This document shows, one piece after another, positions 40,182 through 50,223 of a stretch of 54,874 nucleotides of DNA (positions are counted from its first letter, which is position 1; the number at the start of each line of letters is the position of its first letter). Under the pieces are notes generated by a model. It was given only the letters and a program-made list of their open reading frames with translations. It was not told the DNA's origin and did not search any database. Source of the DNA: Domibacillus iocasae (GTDB taxonomy: Bacteria > Bacillota > Bacilli > Bacillales > Domibacillaceae). The DNA lies in the NCBI RefSeq assembly GCF_001750285.1, contig NZ_MAMP01000008.1:1-54874 (forward strand), written 5' to 3'. The position numbers were made by a program, and so were the translations under genes.

Positions 40182-40823
40182 TCACTGAATGGTGATTTCT
40201 TTAAATTCCAAATACCGTTCCAGTTTCCGCTTTACTCGCTGCAGGGCATTATCGATTGATTTCACATGACGGTTCAACTGTTGTGAAATTTCCTGATACG
40301 AACGGCCGTCGAGGTAAAGAGCAAGCACCCGCCGCTCTAAATCACTTAAAAGCTCGTTCACTTTTCCTTCAATGCTTGAAAATTGCTCGCGGTTAATAAT
40401 TAATTCCTGTGGGTCGCTCGCTTTTGTTCCTGTCAGCACATCCATAAGCGTCCGATCCGATTCTTCGTCATAAATCGGTTTATCGAGTGATACATAGGAA
40501 TTAAGCGGGATATGTTTCTGGCGGGTGGCCGTTTTAATGGCGGTAATAATCTGCCGGGTAATGCACAGTTCGGCAAAAGCCCGAAACGTGCTAAGCTTGT
40601 CCCCTTTATAATCGCGGACAGCTTTATACAACCCGATCATGCCTTCTTGCACAATGTCTTCTTTATCGGCTCCAATTAGAAAATAGGAACGGGCTTTTGC
40701 CCTGACAAAATTCCTGTATTTATGAATGACAAAATCGAGGGCTTCGCTATTTCCGTTGTGCACAAGCTCCACTAGTTGTTCATCACTACACATATCCATC
40801 TCTGCACTTAATAAACGGTTCAC
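40182..40823 (-). CDS. sigH: RNA polymerase sigma factor SigH (Spo0H)
   Basis: SigH (213 residues) directs early sporulation and competence genes. Region 2 is intact (NFVRAKARSYFLIGADKEDI, IVQEGMIGLYKAVRDY), as is the region 4 helix-turn-helix (YLDGRSYQEISQQLNRHVKS). The GTG start at 40823 has GGAGGGGG 10 nt upstream; an in-frame codon at 40850 lies inside the ribosome site. Confidence 0.95.
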   Translation of the reverse strand: MNRLLSAEMDMCSDEQLVELVHNGNSEALDFVIHKYRNFVRAKARSYFLIGADKEDIVQEGMIGLYKAVRDYKGDKLSTFRAFAELCITRQIITAIKTATRQKHIPLNSYVSLDKPIYDEESDRTLMDVLTGTKASDPQELIINREQFSSIEGKVNELLSDLERRVLALYLDGRSYQEISQQLNRHVKSIDNALQRVKRKLERYLEFKEITIQ

Positions 40824-40864
40824 GCCTACACATCCCCCTCCGCCTGTCAATCTTATCTAAGATT

Positions 40865-40894
40865 AGTATACAGTACCATTTTTTTCTTCGTCAA
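40865..40894 (-). promoter_or_regulatory. Sigma-A-type promoter of sigH
   Basis: TTGACG (40889-40894), 18-nt spacer and TATACT (40865-40870). It lies right after rae1 and gives a leader of about 35 nt. In B. subtilis spo0H is transcribed by sigma-A and repressed by AbrB; no AbrB site can be read reliably. Confidence 0.7.
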
Positions 40895-40898
40895 TCTT

Positions 40899-41408
40899 TC
40901 ATTTTTTTCCTCTGCGCCACTTTTCAAATGTTTCAGCAGTTTCCTTGCTGAGCGGAATTCTTGCATGCGGCTTGACCTCACTGATCTCGCCAAGGTTTTT
41001 TTGAATCGCTTTTTGTGTAATGGACAACTCTGTTAAAAGTTCCCGAGCCGAGATGCGGAGAGCCCCTTGTCCAAACACAGCCCATTGCTCTGTATAGTCA
41101 GATGTAGCCACTGTTACCTGGTCACGTACGTTATTTAATTCAATGGCCATTTTTTCAATCCGCTCATCCGCTGTTTCATTTTCGCGCGTGAAAATAACCT
41201 CTACTTTAGCATCACGGTATTTTTTTTCTGTTCCTTTAACGAAATGCGCATCAAACACAATGATCACACGGCATCCATGCACACCTTGATACTCTGCCAT
41301 TAGGGTGACAAGGCGGTCGCGGGCGCCGGCAAAGTCTGTATCTTTTAGCCGGCGAAGCTCAGGCCAAGCACCAATCATGTTATAGCCGTCGACAAGGAGA
41401 ATATCCAT
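40899..41408 (-). CDS. rae1: Ribosome-dependent mRNA endonuclease Rae1 (YacP, NYN domain)
   Basis: A 169-residue NYN/PIN-like nuclease that in B. subtilis cleaves mRNA in the ribosomal A site. The catalytic acidic residue D7 is in DILLVDGYNMIGAW; VIIVFDAHFVKG and TVATSDYTEQW supply further conserved acids. It follows rlmB by 2 nt. Confidence 0.92.
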   Translation of the reverse strand: MDILLVDGYNMIGAWPELRRLKDTDFAGARDRLVTLMAEYQGVHGCRVIIVFDAHFVKGTEKKYRDAKVEVIFTRENETADERIEKMAIELNNVRDQVTVATSDYTEQWAVFGQGALRISARELLTELSITQKAIQKNLGEISEVKPHARIPLSKETAETFEKWRRGKK

Positions 41409-41410
41409 CG

Positions 41411-42160
41411 TCAGTTCTCCAGCGGATGACGCTTCCGGTACACCTCATACATGAGCAGCGATGCCGCAACTGAAGCATTGAGTGACGTAACGTGGCCGCT
41501 CATCGGCAGCTGAATGAGAAAATCACATTTTTCTTTGACGAGACGGCTTATGCCGCGGCCTTCGCTTCCAATAACAAGACAAAGCGGCATTGTCCCGTCA
41601 AAACGACGATAATCTTCCGCGCCTGTTGCATCCGTTCCTGCAATCCAAACACCGCGTTCTTTTAGTTCTTCTATCGTGCGGGCAAGATTCGTCACACGCG
41701 CCACCGGAATATATTCAATCGCACCTGTTGACGCTTTTGCGGCTGTTGCGGTTAAGCTGACCGACCGGCGCTTCGGAATAATAATGCCGTGTGCACTCAC
41801 AGCGTCAGCTGTCCGCATAATCGAACCGAGATTATGCGGATCTTCCAGTTCATCCAGCAAAAGAAAAAATGGCGGCTGTCCGCTCTCTTCTGCTTTCATA
41901 AACAAGTCATCCAATTCGGCATATTGATACGCTGCCACTGATGCTGCAACTCCTTGATGATTTTCCGGCACCATTTGCTCGATTTTTCGCTTCGGCACTA
42001 TTTGTACTGGAATGCCCAGCTCTTTTGCTTTCGTTAAAATTTGCTGAATCGATCCTTTTTGCGCACCTTCCTGCACCCATAGCTTATTAATATCGCGTCC
42101 GGCACGCAGCGCTTCCATGACGGGGTTTCGGCCCCCGATCCATTCCTGTTCCTGTGTCAT
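41411..42160 (-). CDS. rlmB: 23S rRNA 2'-O-methyltransferase RlmB-like (SpoU family, YacO)
   Basis: This 249-residue SPOUT enzyme has an N-terminal substrate-binding domain (about 1-80) and the three SpoU motifs: [27 protein letters not shown], and [19 protein letters not shown]. It is annotated as G2251 methylase by family; the exact target in this group is inferred. Its ATG overlaps the mrnC stop as ATGA. Confidence 0.92.
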   Translation of the reverse strand: MTQEQEWIGGRNPVMEALRAGRDINKLWVQEGAQKGSIQQILTKAKELGIPVQIVPKRKIEQMVPENHQGVAASVAAYQYAELDDLFMKAEESGQPPFFLLLDELEDPHNLGSIMRTADAVSAHGIIIPKRRSVSLTATAAKASTGAIEYIPVARVTNLARTIEELKERGVWIAGTDATGAEDYRRFDGTMPLCLVIGSEGRGISRLVKEKCDFLIQLPMSGHVTSLNASVAASLLMYEVYRKRHPLEN

Positions 42161-42573
42161 CCGCTCGTCCCTCCATTCTCTAAGATGTCGTATATGATGG
42201 CTTCCATTCGTTCAAGCTGGCCAGTCAAAAATAAAAAACCGATGACCGCTTCAAATGCGGTACTGTGATTGTATGTCTGCACATCTGTGTTTTTCGGAAT
42301 ATGACCTGACTTTGCATTGCGGCCGCGCTTTGCTACAGTTATTTCTTCTTCGGTTAAAAAATTATTCTCGCGCAAGCGGTGAAGCTGAGCCGCCTGCGCT
42401 TTCGCTGATACAAATTTCGTCGAAGCCCGGTGCAGGTCATTCGGTTTTAGCCGGCCCGATTCCAGCAAAAATTTGCGTATATATACTTCGTATACAGCAT
42501 CCCCCATATACGCAAGAGCCAGCCCATTCAGCTGTCTTGCGTCTTTTAACGGCTCTGCTAGCTGCTTCATCAT
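42157..42573 (-). CDS. mrnC: Mini-ribonuclease III MrnC
   Basis: MrnC (138 residues) is an RNase III catalytic domain without a double-stranded RNA-binding domain; it matures 23S rRNA ends in Bacillus. The signature [19 protein letters not shown] has D25, and [13 protein letters not shown] carries the second acidic site. The ATG at 42573 overlaps the cysS stop as ATGA. Confidence 0.94.
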   Translation of the reverse strand: MMKQLAEPLKDARQLNGLALAYMGDAVYEVYIRKFLLESGRLKPNDLHRASTKFVSAKAQAAQLHRLRENNFLTEEEITVAKRGRNAKSGHIPKNTDVQTYNHSTAFEAVIGFLFLTGQLERMEAIIYDILENGGTSG

Positions 42574-43967
42574 CCGCGTCTCCACCGAATTCCTTGCGCT
42601 GTATCTTCAAGGATAATATTTAAGTCCTTCAGCTGATCACGAATGCTGTCAGCGCGGGAAAAATCCCGATTTTTACGCGCCTCGTTTCGCTGTTCAATCA
42701 ACGCTTCAATTTCTTCATCAAGCAATTCTTCCTGCTGCACCTGCAGACCGAGTACGAAAAACATATCTTCAAATTTCGACAAAAAGGCATCAATAACGAC
42801 AGCTGATGTATGCGCTTGGAGCAAATATACATTCGCATCTTTTGATAAATCAAATAGGACGGAAATGGCATTGGCCGTGTTAAAATCATCATCCATTTCT
42901 TGTAAGAAACGAACATGGTGGCTATCCACTTTTCCGACCCACTGATCGTCATGCTCTGTTAAATTGGTGCTTGATTCTTTCCGATGCTTTAGGTTTTTAT
43001 AGGCAATTTTCAACCGGTCAAGCGACGCAGCTGCGCTGTCCAGCAAGTCTTTGTTGTAGTTGACTGGATTGCGGTAGTGAACAGACAGCATGAAAAAGCG
43101 GAGTACCTGCGGATCAATTTCTTTAATAATGTCATGCACAAGGACAAAGTTGCCCAGTGATTTCGACATTTTTTCATTATCAATATTAATATACCCATTG
43201 TGCAGCCAGTAGCGGGCAAACGGTTTGCCTGTCAATGCTTCTGATTGGGCAATTTCGTTTTCATGATGCGGGAATGTGAGGTCCTGGCCGCCGGCATGAA
43301 TATCGATGGAATCACCGAGATATTTGCGCGCCATTGCAGAGCACTCAATGTGCCAGCCTGGGCGCCCTTCCCCCCACGGGCTGTTCCATGATATTTCTCC
43401 TTCTTTTGCTGCTTTCCATAAAACAAAATCAAGCGCATCGTCTTTTTTCTCGCCAGCGCCAATGCGGGCACCAACTTTTAATTCGTCAATCGATTGATGG
43501 GACAGCTTGCCATAGCCGTCAAATTTACGTGTCCGGTAATACACGTCGCCGCCAGACTCATATGCAAATCCTTTGTTGACCAGTTCTGAAATAAAATCAA
43601 CGATCAGCTCAATGTTTTCTGTTACGCGCGGATGTACGTCTGCTTTTTGGCAGCCGAGCGCATGCGTGTCTTCAAAATACGCATTGATGAATCGTTCTGC
43701 AACAGCGGGAACTTCTTCCCCAAGTTCATTTGCTGCCCGGATCAGCTTGTCGTCCACATCCGTAAAATTTGATACGTATGTGACCTCATATCCACGGTAT
43801 TGAAGATGCCGGCGTACCGTGTCAAACACGATCGCCGGCCGCGCGTTGCCGATATGAATGTAATTGTAAACGGTTGGTCCACACACATACATTTTTACTT
43901 TCCCCTTTTCCATTGGGACAAATTCTTCTTTACTGCGCGTCAGCGTATTGTACAATTTAACGGACAT
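42570..43967 (-). CDS. cysS: Cysteinyl-tRNA synthetase
   Basis: Class I synthetase of 465 residues. Zinc/substrate C29 lies in [18 protein letters not shown] (HIGN motif 38-41), further zinc ligands are in WHIECSAMA and HHENE, and KMSKS lies near residue 267. It is controlled together with cysE by the upstream Cys T-box. The ATG lies inside the end of cysE (11-nt overlap). Confidence 0.96.
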   Translation of the reverse strand: MSVKLYNTLTRSKEEFVPMEKGKVKMYVCGPTVYNYIHIGNARPAIVFDTVRRHLQYRGYEVTYVSNFTDVDDKLIRAANELGEEVPAVAERFINAYFEDTHALGCQKADVHPRVTENIELIVDFISELVNKGFAYESGGDVYYRTRKFDGYGKLSHQSIDELKVGARIGAGEKKDDALDFVLWKAAKEGEISWNSPWGEGRPGWHIECSAMARKYLGDSIDIHAGGQDLTFPHHENEIAQSEALTGKPFARYWLHNGYINIDNEKMSKSLGNFVLVHDIIKEIDPQVLRFFMLSVHYRNPVNYNKDLLDSAAASLDRLKIAYKNLKHRKESSTNLTEHDDQWVGKVDSHHVRFLQEMDDDFNTANAISVLFDLSKDANVYLLQAHTSAVVIDAFLSKFEDMFFVLGLQVQQEELLDEEIEALIEQRNEARKNRDFSRADSIRDQLKDLNIILEDTAQGIRWRRG

Positions 43968-44613
43968 TCGTATGTTCCCCTCTCTTGATTTCTTCTTTTA
44001 AACGAACAATTTCTGCTTCCAGGCTTTTCAAGCGGTCAGCTACCGGGTCGGGCATGTTGCTGTGGTTCAAGTCTTTCACGGTTGGCTCTACCTTTTTTCC
44101 ATTTTGCACAACAATTCGTCCTGGGATGCCAACGACTGTTGAATTCGGCGGCACGTCTTTTAAAACAACCGACCCAGCACCAATTCGTGCACATTCTCCA
44201 ACGGTAATGGAACCGAGCACTTTAGCACCCGTTGCAATTAATGCCCCATCAAGAACAGTCGGATGTCGTTTTCCTTTTTCTTTACCGGTCCCGCCAAGCG
44301 TGACCCCTTGATACAGCGTTACATTATCGCCAATCTCACAAGTTTCTCCAATTACAACACCCATACCGTGGTCAATAAAAAGGCCGCGGCCAATCCGGGC
44401 GCCTGGATGAATTTCAATGCCCGTAAAAAAGCGGCTGATCTGTGAAATGACCCGGGCAATAAAATAAAATTTCCGTTTGTAAAATCCGTGTGCAAGCCGG
44501 TGCGACCAAATAGCGTGCAGACCTGAATACGTTAAAATTACCTCCAGATAGCTTCTCGCCGCCGGGTCCTGCTCAAAAATTGTATCAATATCTTGCTTTA
44601 ACACCTTAAACAT
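43957..44613 (-). CDS. cysE: Serine O-acetyltransferase CysE
   Basis: Catalyses the first step of cysteine synthesis (serine plus acetyl-CoA). It has 218 residues: an N-terminal helical domain and a left-handed beta-helix of hexapeptide repeats (about 62-165, with [19 protein letters not shown] carrying the catalytic histidine region and [16 protein letters not shown]). The ATG at 44613 fits the family; an in-frame start at 44724 lies inside the T-box and is rejected. Confidence 0.95.
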   Translation of the reverse strand: MFKVLKQDIDTIFEQDPAARSYLEVILTYSGLHAIWSHRLAHGFYKRKFYFIARVISQISRFFTGIEIHPGARIGRGLFIDHGMGVVIGETCEIGDNVTLYQGVTLGGTGKEKGKRHPTVLDGALIATGAKVLGSITVGECARIGAGSVVLKDVPPNSTVVGIPGRIVVQNGKKVEPTVKDLNHSNMPDPVADRLKSLEAEIVRLKEEIKRGEHTNVR

Positions 44614-44649
44614 TTCCTTGCCACTCCTCTCAAACCCTTTTTCAGACAT

Positions 44650-44898
44650 ATAAAAAAACGCCTCTGATAGACAGAGACGTTTTGTACACGCGGTTCCACT
44701 CTGTTTGAAAAATGGCAGTGCCATCTTCCCAACTCCAAATTGATAACGGAATGTACCCGCCGCCGCTTACTTTTGTTCAGCCGCAGACTCAGAGGGGCAT
44801 TTCTGCGGACAGAGAGGCCTAAACCGCTCGCAGCCATGGCGGTTCTCTCTGAAAGGCATCTGCCGCTTACTTTTCCTCTTCAACGTTTTTTGAATATA
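44650..44898 (-). promoter_or_regulatory. Cys-specific T-box riboswitch of cysE-cysS
   Basis: The leader has all main T-box parts. The T-box sequence GTGGAACCGCG is at 44689-44699. The terminator ACGTCTCTG/CAGAGGCGT with seven T residues is at 44651-44680. Stem I closes with AGAGG/CCTCT (44875-44879 with 44791-44795). The specifier TGC, a cysteine codon, is at 44797-44799, three bases after a GAA that can form the S-turn with AGTA. Uncharged tRNA-Cys should allow readthrough into cysE-cysS. AAAAGTAAGCGGC occurs twice, once in stem I and once in the stem II region. Confidence 0.92.
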
Positions 44899-44904
44899 TA
44901 CTCT

Positions 44905-44932
44905 ATTATATACAGGAAAGACGTTTAATCAA
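44905..44932 (-). promoter_or_regulatory. Sigma-A promoter of the cysE T-box unit
   Basis: TTGATT (44927-44932), 16-nt spacer and perfect TATAAT (44905-44910) on the minus strand. The -35 box overlaps the gltX stop codon. Confidence 0.75.
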
Positions 44933-46385
44933 GAATGTTATTTAGTCTTTGCAGCACTTTTTCCCGGCCCAGCAGTTCGATCGCTTTTGGAAGATCCGGT
45001 CCATGCGTTTGTCCGGTGACTGCAGCTCGAATCGGCATAAATAACTTTTTCCCTTTATGCCCGGTCTCTTTTTGCACGTCTTTCATCGCTTTCTTCACAC
45101 CGTCTGCTTCAAACGGATCAAGGGCAGCCGCTTTGTCCGCAAAAGCCCGAAGCACTTCCGGTACTTGTTCTTCTGCCAAAACGCCTTTTGCTTCGTCTTC
45201 GTAAGAAAGGTCTTCTTTAAAGAAAAGGTCTGCCAATTCGACAATTTCCGCACCATAGCTCATTTTTTCCTGGTACAGCGCGATTAAGTTTGTCACCCAT
45301 TCTTCCTGTTCTGGGGAAAGAGAATCTTCAATCAAGCCCGCTTTTACAAGATGTGGGCGGGCAAGCTCAACAACCCGTTCCACTGACTGCTCTTTCATGT
45401 ACTGATTGTTCATCCAAAGAAGCTTTTGTTTATCAAAAAATGCTGGTGATTTTGATAAACGATCCGCGTCAAACTGTTCGATAAACTGTTCTTTCGTATA
45501 CATTTCTTCTTCTTCTTTCGGTGACCAGCCGAGCAGCGTAATGAAATTCAAGAGTGCTTCCGGCAAATAACCGAGTTCTTTATATTGTTCGATAAATTGA
45601 ATAATCGACTCGTCACGCTTGCTTAATTTCTTCCGGCTTTCATTGACAATCAACGTCATATGGCCGAATACTGGCGGTTCAAAGCCCAGCGCTTTATAAA
45701 TAAGCAGCTGCTTTGGTGTATTGGAAATATGATCATCGCCGCGAAGAACGTGGGTCATCTTCATTAAGTGGTCATCCACAGCTACCGCGAAGTTGTAGGT
45801 CGGCGTCCCATCCTGCTTTACAATGACAAAATCGCCGCCGATGCCATCAGAGTCGAAGGATACGTCCCCTTTAACTATATCATTAAAAGAAATGGTTTCA
45901 CTTGACGGAACGAGGAAACGGATGCTTGGACGACGTCCTTCGGCTTCTAAGGCGGCTTGCTCTTCATTCGTCAAATGTCGACATTTCCCGGAGTAACCCG
46001 CAATCTCGTTTCGGTCTTGCTGCGCCTCACGCTCTGCTTCAAGCTCTTCCGCTGTACAGTAACATTTATACGCTTTGCCTTCTTTTAAAAGCTGTTCGTA
46101 ATATTTTTTATATAAATCGTTACGCTCTGATTGGCGGTATGGTCCATACTCACCGCCAACATCGGGTCCTTCATCCCAATCAACGCCAAGCCATTTTAAA
46201 TAGTCCAGCTGGCTTTGTTCGCCGCCTTCAATATTTCTCTTTTGGTCTGTATCTTCAATACGGATAATGAATGTTCCGCCAAGATTACGAGCATATAAAT
46301 AATTAAAAAGCGCCGTCCGCGCGTTCCCAATATGTAAATGACCAGTCGGGCTCGGCGCGTAACGAACACGCACGTTATTTGTCAT
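44925..46385 (-). CDS. gltX: Glutamyl-tRNA synthetase
   Basis: Class I synthetase of 486 residues. The HIGH motif appears as HLHIG (16-20, [19 protein letters not shown]) and KLSKR near residue 253. The CYCTAEELE region matches the zinc-binding area of Gram-positive enzymes. In Bacillus it is non-discriminating and also charges tRNA-Gln, followed by GatCAB; that is family knowledge. It lies between ispF and the cysE T-box, with no separate terminator visible. Confidence 0.95.
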   Translation of the reverse strand: MTNNVRVRYAPSPTGHLHIGNARTALFNYLYARNLGGTFIIRIEDTDQKRNIEGGEQSQLDYLKWLGVDWDEGPDVGGEYGPYRQSERNDLYKKYYEQLLKEGKAYKCYCTAEELEAEREAQQDRNEIAGYSGKCRHLTNEEQAALEAEGRRPSIRFLVPSSETISFNDIVKGDVSFDSDGIGGDFVIVKQDGTPTYNFAVAVDDHLMKMTHVLRGDDHISNTPKQLLIYKALGFEPPVFGHMTLIVNESRKKLSKRDESIIQFIEQYKELGYLPEALLNFITLLGWSPKEEEEMYTKEQFIEQFDADRLSKSPAFFDKQKLLWMNNQYMKEQSVERVVELARPHLVKAGLIEDSLSPEQEEWVTNLIALYQEKMSYGAEIVELADLFFKEDLSYEDEAKGVLAEEQVPEVLRAFADKAAALDPFEADGVKKAMKDVQKETGHKGKKLFMPIRAAVTGQTHGPDLPKAIELLGREKVLQRLNNILD

Positions 46386-46407
46386 AGCTTTTTCCTCCGA
46401 TGCTTTT

Positions 46408-46890
46408 TTACCTTTGTTTTTTTACTAATAGGACGGCGGCCTGCGAAGCAATCCCTTCGCCCCGTCCCGGGAATCCAAGTTTTTCTGTTGTTGTTGCTTT
46501 TACATTTACCTGATCTGTTTGTGCTTCAAGCAGCTGGGCAATTCGTTCTTGCATCGCGCCAATGTAAGGCGCCATTTTCGGCTTTTGGGCAATGATCGTA
46601 CAGTCAATATTACCAAGCTCATAGCCTTTTTCTTTTACGAGCTGCCAAACATGCTCAAGCAGCTTCGCAGAATCCGCGTCTTTAAACGCTTCGTCTGTAT
46701 CCGGAAAGTGACGGCCGATATCACCTTCTCCAATAGCACCGAGACAGGCATCCGCTACAGTATGAAGGAGCACATCAGCATCCGAGTGGCCGAGCAAGCC
46801 TTTTTCATGAGGAATGGTTACGCCGCCAATAATAAGCGGCCGCCCTTCTGTCAGCTGGTGTACATCAAATCCTTGTCCAATTCGAAACAT
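46408..46890 (-). CDS. ispF: 2-C-methyl-D-erythritol 2,4-cyclodiphosphate synthase IspF
   Basis: The fifth enzyme of the MEP isoprenoid pathway, 160 residues. Metal ligands D9, H11 and H43 are visible in GFDVHQL and [10 protein letters not shown]; the C-terminal motif [17 protein letters not shown] is intact. The ATG at 46890 has AGGTG upstream; an in-frame GTG at 46899 overlaps the ispD stop. It follows ispD by 5 nt. Confidence 0.94.
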   Translation of the reverse strand: MFRIGQGFDVHQLTEGRPLIIGGVTIPHEKGLLGHSDADVLLHTVADACLGAIGEGDIGRHFPDTDEAFKDADSAKLLEHVWQLVKEKGYELGNIDCTIIAQKPKMAPYIGAMQERIAQLLEAQTDQVNVKATTTEKLGFPGRGEGIASQAAVLLVKKQR

Positions 46891-46895
46891 TTTAT

Positions 46896-47591
46896 TCACA
46901 CCTGACTTTCGTTTCTTTTTGCTATAATCGCCCGGGCAAAGTATAAATCTTCGGGCGTCGTCAATTTAATATTATCATAATCACTTTCGACAATTTGAAC
47001 AGGGTACCCGGTCCGTTCAACGAGCGATGATTCGTCTGTTCCTAAAAACTTCTCTTCTTCCGCTTTTCGCTGTGCGGCAAGGAGAACTGCTTTTTGAAAA
47101 GCTTGCGGTGTCTGCACAGACCAGAGACTCGCCCGATCCACCGTCTCAGAAACTGCACCGCTTTCCGCTTTTTTAATTGTGTCTTTTACCGGAACAGCTG
47201 CGATGGCAGCCCCGGTATTTCGGGCACTTTCGACGAGCAGGGTGATCGTTTCTTTTGTAATAAACGGCCTTGCCCCATCGTGAACGAGGACAATGTCTGA
47301 TTCCGGCGGGAGTACTTTTAAGCCGCTGTAAACGCTATGCTGCCGCTCTTTTCCGCCGTCAGCCAATGCGCATACTTTTGTAATTTGATGCGCAGTTAGA
47401 AGCTGCTTAAATTCCATCCGTTCCTCAGGATGAACGGATAACACAATTCCTTTACAGAATGTGTCCGATTCAAACACAGCGAGCGTATGAATAATAAGCG
47501 GCCGTCCTTCAAGCTCAAGCAGCACTTTATTCATGCCAGCTTTCATGCGCTTCCCTTTTCCGGCAGCCGGAATCACGACATAATAATCCAT
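46896..47591 (-). CDS. ispD: 2-C-methyl-D-erythritol 4-phosphate cytidylyltransferase IspD
   Basis: The third enzyme of the MEP pathway, 231 residues. The CTP-binding motif is [10 protein letters not shown] (7-16); VHDGARPFI and TPQAFQ are further conserved blocks. The ATG at 47591 has GAAAGGAAAGG 9 nt upstream. It is adjacent to ispF as in Bacillus. Confidence 0.94.
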   Translation of the reverse strand: MDYYVVIPAAGKGKRMKAGMNKVLLELEGRPLIIHTLAVFESDTFCKGIVLSVHPEERMEFKQLLTAHQITKVCALADGGKERQHSVYSGLKVLPPESDIVLVHDGARPFITKETITLLVESARNTGAAIAAVPVKDTIKKAESGAVSETVDRASLWSVQTPQAFQKAVLLAAQRKAEEEKFLGTDESSLVERTGYPVQIVESDYDNIKLTTPEDLYFARAIIAKRNESQV

Positions 47592-47614
47592 TCGTTTAAA
47601 CCTTTCCTTTCTCA

Positions 47615-48697
47615 TCATGCATGCTTTGGTTTAGCAAAAATCATTCGGCCGGCAGATGTCTGCAGAACGCTTGTAACAATTACGTCAATATGCTTGCCGA
47701 TAAAATCACGACCGTCTTCTACGACGATCATTGTTCCATCATCAAGATACGCAATGCCCTGGCGTTGCTCTTTTCCATCTTTAATTACTAGCACGTGCAT
47801 TTCTTCTCCTGGAATGACGACCGGTTTTACCGCGTTTGCGAGATCGTTTATATTGAGCACCTGCACTTTTTGAAATTCACACACTTTGTTTAAATTAAAG
47901 TCATTCGTCACGACGATGCCGTCAATATCCTTTGCCAGCTTCACAAGTTTTGAATCTACTTCGTGAACATCTTCGTAATCTTTTTCCGTCATTTCCACAT
48001 CAATCGGGACGTCTTTTTGCATGCGGTTTAAAATATCAAGTCCGCGGCGCCCTTTCGTTCTCTTTAATGTATCAGAAGAATCCGCGATATGCTGTAATTC
48101 TTCAAGGACAAATTGTGGGATAACAATCGTTCCATCTAAAAAGCCTGTCTCACAGATGTCCGCAATCCGTCCGTCAATAATGACGCTTGTATCCAAGATT
48201 TTAAACGACTTGGCTGGCGGCGCCGGTAATACTTCTTCTGCCTGAACTTCTTTCCGTTTTGATGCTTTACTAGATGAAAAAAGAGATGTCAGCTCATCAC
48301 GGCGTTTAAATCCGAACTGGAAGCCGAGATATCCTAGCCCAATGGTCAAAAGAATTGGAACGACCGTATTGACGATTGGCAGCTGAAGCTGTGAAAGCGG
48401 GATGCCGACCAGCATTGCAACAAGCAGGCCTACCAATAACCCGAGTCCACCAGTGACGATATCTGTCAACGGCGCATTTACGATCCGATCTTCAATCCAC
48501 TTAATAAACTCCACGATGTAGTCTACCGCCCAAAATGTAAGCAGGTAGAAAAGGAGTGCCCCTAAAAGCGCTGTTACATATGGGTTGTTTATAAATGGAT
48601 GATCAAGATGAAAATAAAGAAATAAGTCCGAAAGAAGAAATACGCCAAGCGTACCACCTAAAATAATGAACCCACCCTGTACAAGACGCTTCAACAT
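47615..48697 (-). CDS. PIN/TRAM-domain membrane nuclease-like protein (YacL/PinL family)
   Basis: A 360-residue protein with four N-terminal membrane segments (about 7-28, 38-62, 78-104, 108-128), a PIN domain (about 170-290, starting [16 protein letters not shown] and with acidic residues in [14 protein letters not shown]) and a C-terminal TRAM domain (about 300-355). The ATG at 48697 has AGGAGG 10 nt upstream. In B. subtilis disA lies between radA and this gene; here they are directly adjacent. Substrate unknown. Confidence 0.9.
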   Translation of the reverse strand: MLKRLVQGGFIILGGTLGVFLLSDLFLYFHLDHPFINNPYVTALLGALLFYLLTFWAVDYIVEFIKWIEDRIVNAPLTDIVTGGLGLLVGLLVAMLVGIPLSQLQLPIVNTVVPILLTIGLGYLGFQFGFKRRDELTSLFSSSKASKRKEVQAEEVLPAPPAKSFKILDTSVIIDGRIADICETGFLDGTIVIPQFVLEELQHIADSSDTLKRTKGRRGLDILNRMQKDVPIDVEMTEKDYEDVHEVDSKLVKLAKDIDGIVVTNDFNLNKVCEFQKVQVLNINDLANAVKPVVIPGEEMHVLVIKDGKEQRQGIAYLDDGTMIVVEDGRDFIGKHIDVIVTSVLQTSAGRMIFAKPKHA

Positions 48698-48787
48698 ATT
48701 TATTTCACCTCCTATTCTTTTTATTATAAACACGTTTCGAGCCCCGCGCTATTAATACGAGACTCGAATACGATTAGTTTCATTTTC

Positions 48788-50158
48788 TTATTTGCCAAAT
48801 ACCGTTTTCAGCGCTTCATTCACCGTTGACACACCAATGATCTCTATACCTGCGGGAGCTGCCCAGCCGCCGATATTATTTGCTGGCACAATAACGCGGG
48901 TAAAGCCAAGTTTTGCTGCTTCATTTACACGCTGCTCAATGCGTGACACACGCCGCACTTCACCAGTCAGGCCCACTTCACCTATCAAACAATCAGCAGC
49001 ACCTGTCGGCTCATCCCGAAAGCTGGACGCAATGCTTACGGCTACTGCCAGGTCAATCGCCGGTTCATCCAGCTTTACACCGCCTGCAACCTTTAAATAA
49101 GCATCTTGGTTTTGCAGGAGAAGACCAACTCTTTTTTCAAGTACAGCCATAATAAGCGTGACCCGGTTGTGATCAATCCCTGTTGCCATCCGCCTTGGAT
49201 TACCGAATACGGTTGGCGAAATGAGCGCTTGTATTTCCACAAGCACCGGCCTTGTCCCTTCCATGGAAGCGACAACTGTAGAACCGGATGTTCCTTTCGT
49301 CCGTTCTTCTAAGAAAATTTCAGATGGATTTGCTACTTCTTCAAGACCGGCTTCTTTCATTTCAAAAATACCCATTTCATTCGTTGATCCGAACCGGTTT
49401 TTTACCGCACGCAAAATACGATACGTATGATGGCGCTCTCCTTCAAAATAAAGAACTGTATCAACCATATGCTCAAGCAGTCGAGGCCCGGCAATGGCCC
49501 CTTCTTTCGTCACATGCCCGACAATGAAAATAGCAATGTTGTTCATTTTAGCAATGCGCATTAATTCGGCTGTACATTCACGTACTTGCGATACACTGCC
49601 TGGCGCGGACGTTACTTCCGGATGGTGAACGGTTTGAATGGAGTCAATGATCACGAATTCCGGCTTCATGTTTTCGATAGCTGAATGAATAAGCTGCAAA
49701 TTTGTTTCCGCATAAATATAAAGACTCTTATCGTTAATCCCCATGCGAGACGCCCGCATTTTTGTTTGCTTAACCGATTCCTCACCCGATATGTACAGTA
49801 CATTGCTTCCTTTTGAAGAAAGCTGGGAAGAAACTTGCAAAAGAAGGGTTGATTTCCCTATTCCTGGATCACCGCCAATTAAAACAAGTGAGCCAGGTAC
49901 AACACCGCCGCCTAACACGCGGTTTAATTCTTTTAAGTCCGTTTCGACTCTCGGTTCCTGGGACGTTTCTACGTCAATCAACCGGGATGGCTTGTCCATG
50001 ACGGTATCTGAATGCATAAAAGTCCGCTTCGGTTTTCCGGTAATCTCCATTTCTTCAACCATTTGATTCCATTGACCGCAGCCTGGGCATTTTCCCATCC
50101 ATTTTGGTGATTCATATCCACAAGACCCACAGACAAATTTTGTTTTTGCTTTAGCCAA
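48788..50158 (-). CDS. radA: DNA repair protein RadA (Sms)
   Basis: RadA (456 residues) is a RecA-like helicase for recombination intermediates. It has an N-terminal zinc finger (C10, C13, C24, C27), Walker [11 protein letters not shown] (about 97-106), the RadA-specific KNRFG motif (near 253) and a C-terminal Lon-protease-like domain. The TTG start at 50158 has AAAGGAG 7 nt upstream; the ATG at 50194 lies in the clpC terminator and is rejected. Confidence 0.95.
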   Translation of the reverse strand: MAKAKTKFVCGSCGYESPKWMGKCPGCGQWNQMVEEMEITGKPKRTFMHSDTVMDKPSRLIDVETSQEPRVETDLKELNRVLGGGVVPGSLVLIGGDPGIGKSTLLLQVSSQLSSKGSNVLYISGEESVKQTKMRASRMGINDKSLYIYAETNLQLIHSAIENMKPEFVIIDSIQTVHHPEVTSAPGSVSQVRECTAELMRIAKMNNIAIFIVGHVTKEGAIAGPRLLEHMVDTVLYFEGERHHTYRILRAVKNRFGSTNEMGIFEMKEAGLEEVANPSEIFLEERTKGTSGSTVVASMEGTRPVLVEIQALISPTVFGNPRRMATGIDHNRVTLIMAVLEKRVGLLLQNQDAYLKVAGGVKLDEPAIDLAVAVSIASSFRDEPTGAADCLIGEVGLTGEVRRVSRIEQRVNEAAKLGFTRVIVPANNIGGWAAPAGIEIIGVSTVNEALKTVFGK

Positions 50159-50176
50159 ATTTCTGCTCCTTTCCAT

Positions 50177-50207
50177 AAAAAACGGCGGGTCCATGATAGA
50201 CCCGCCG
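50177..50207 (-). terminator. Intrinsic terminator of the ctsR-clpC operon
   Basis: A perfect 9-bp stem CGGCGGGTC/GACCCGCCG (50183-50191 with 50199-50207) is followed on the minus strand by six T residues, shortly after the clpC stop codon. radA begins about 20 nt downstream, probably with its own promoter or by readthrough. Confidence 0.92.
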
Positions 50208-50223
50208 AATAATTAGTATTGCG

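Noticed and set aside
44614-44837. Open frames through the cysE leader
   Set aside because: They run through the T-box stems and terminator; the RNA structure explains the sequence.
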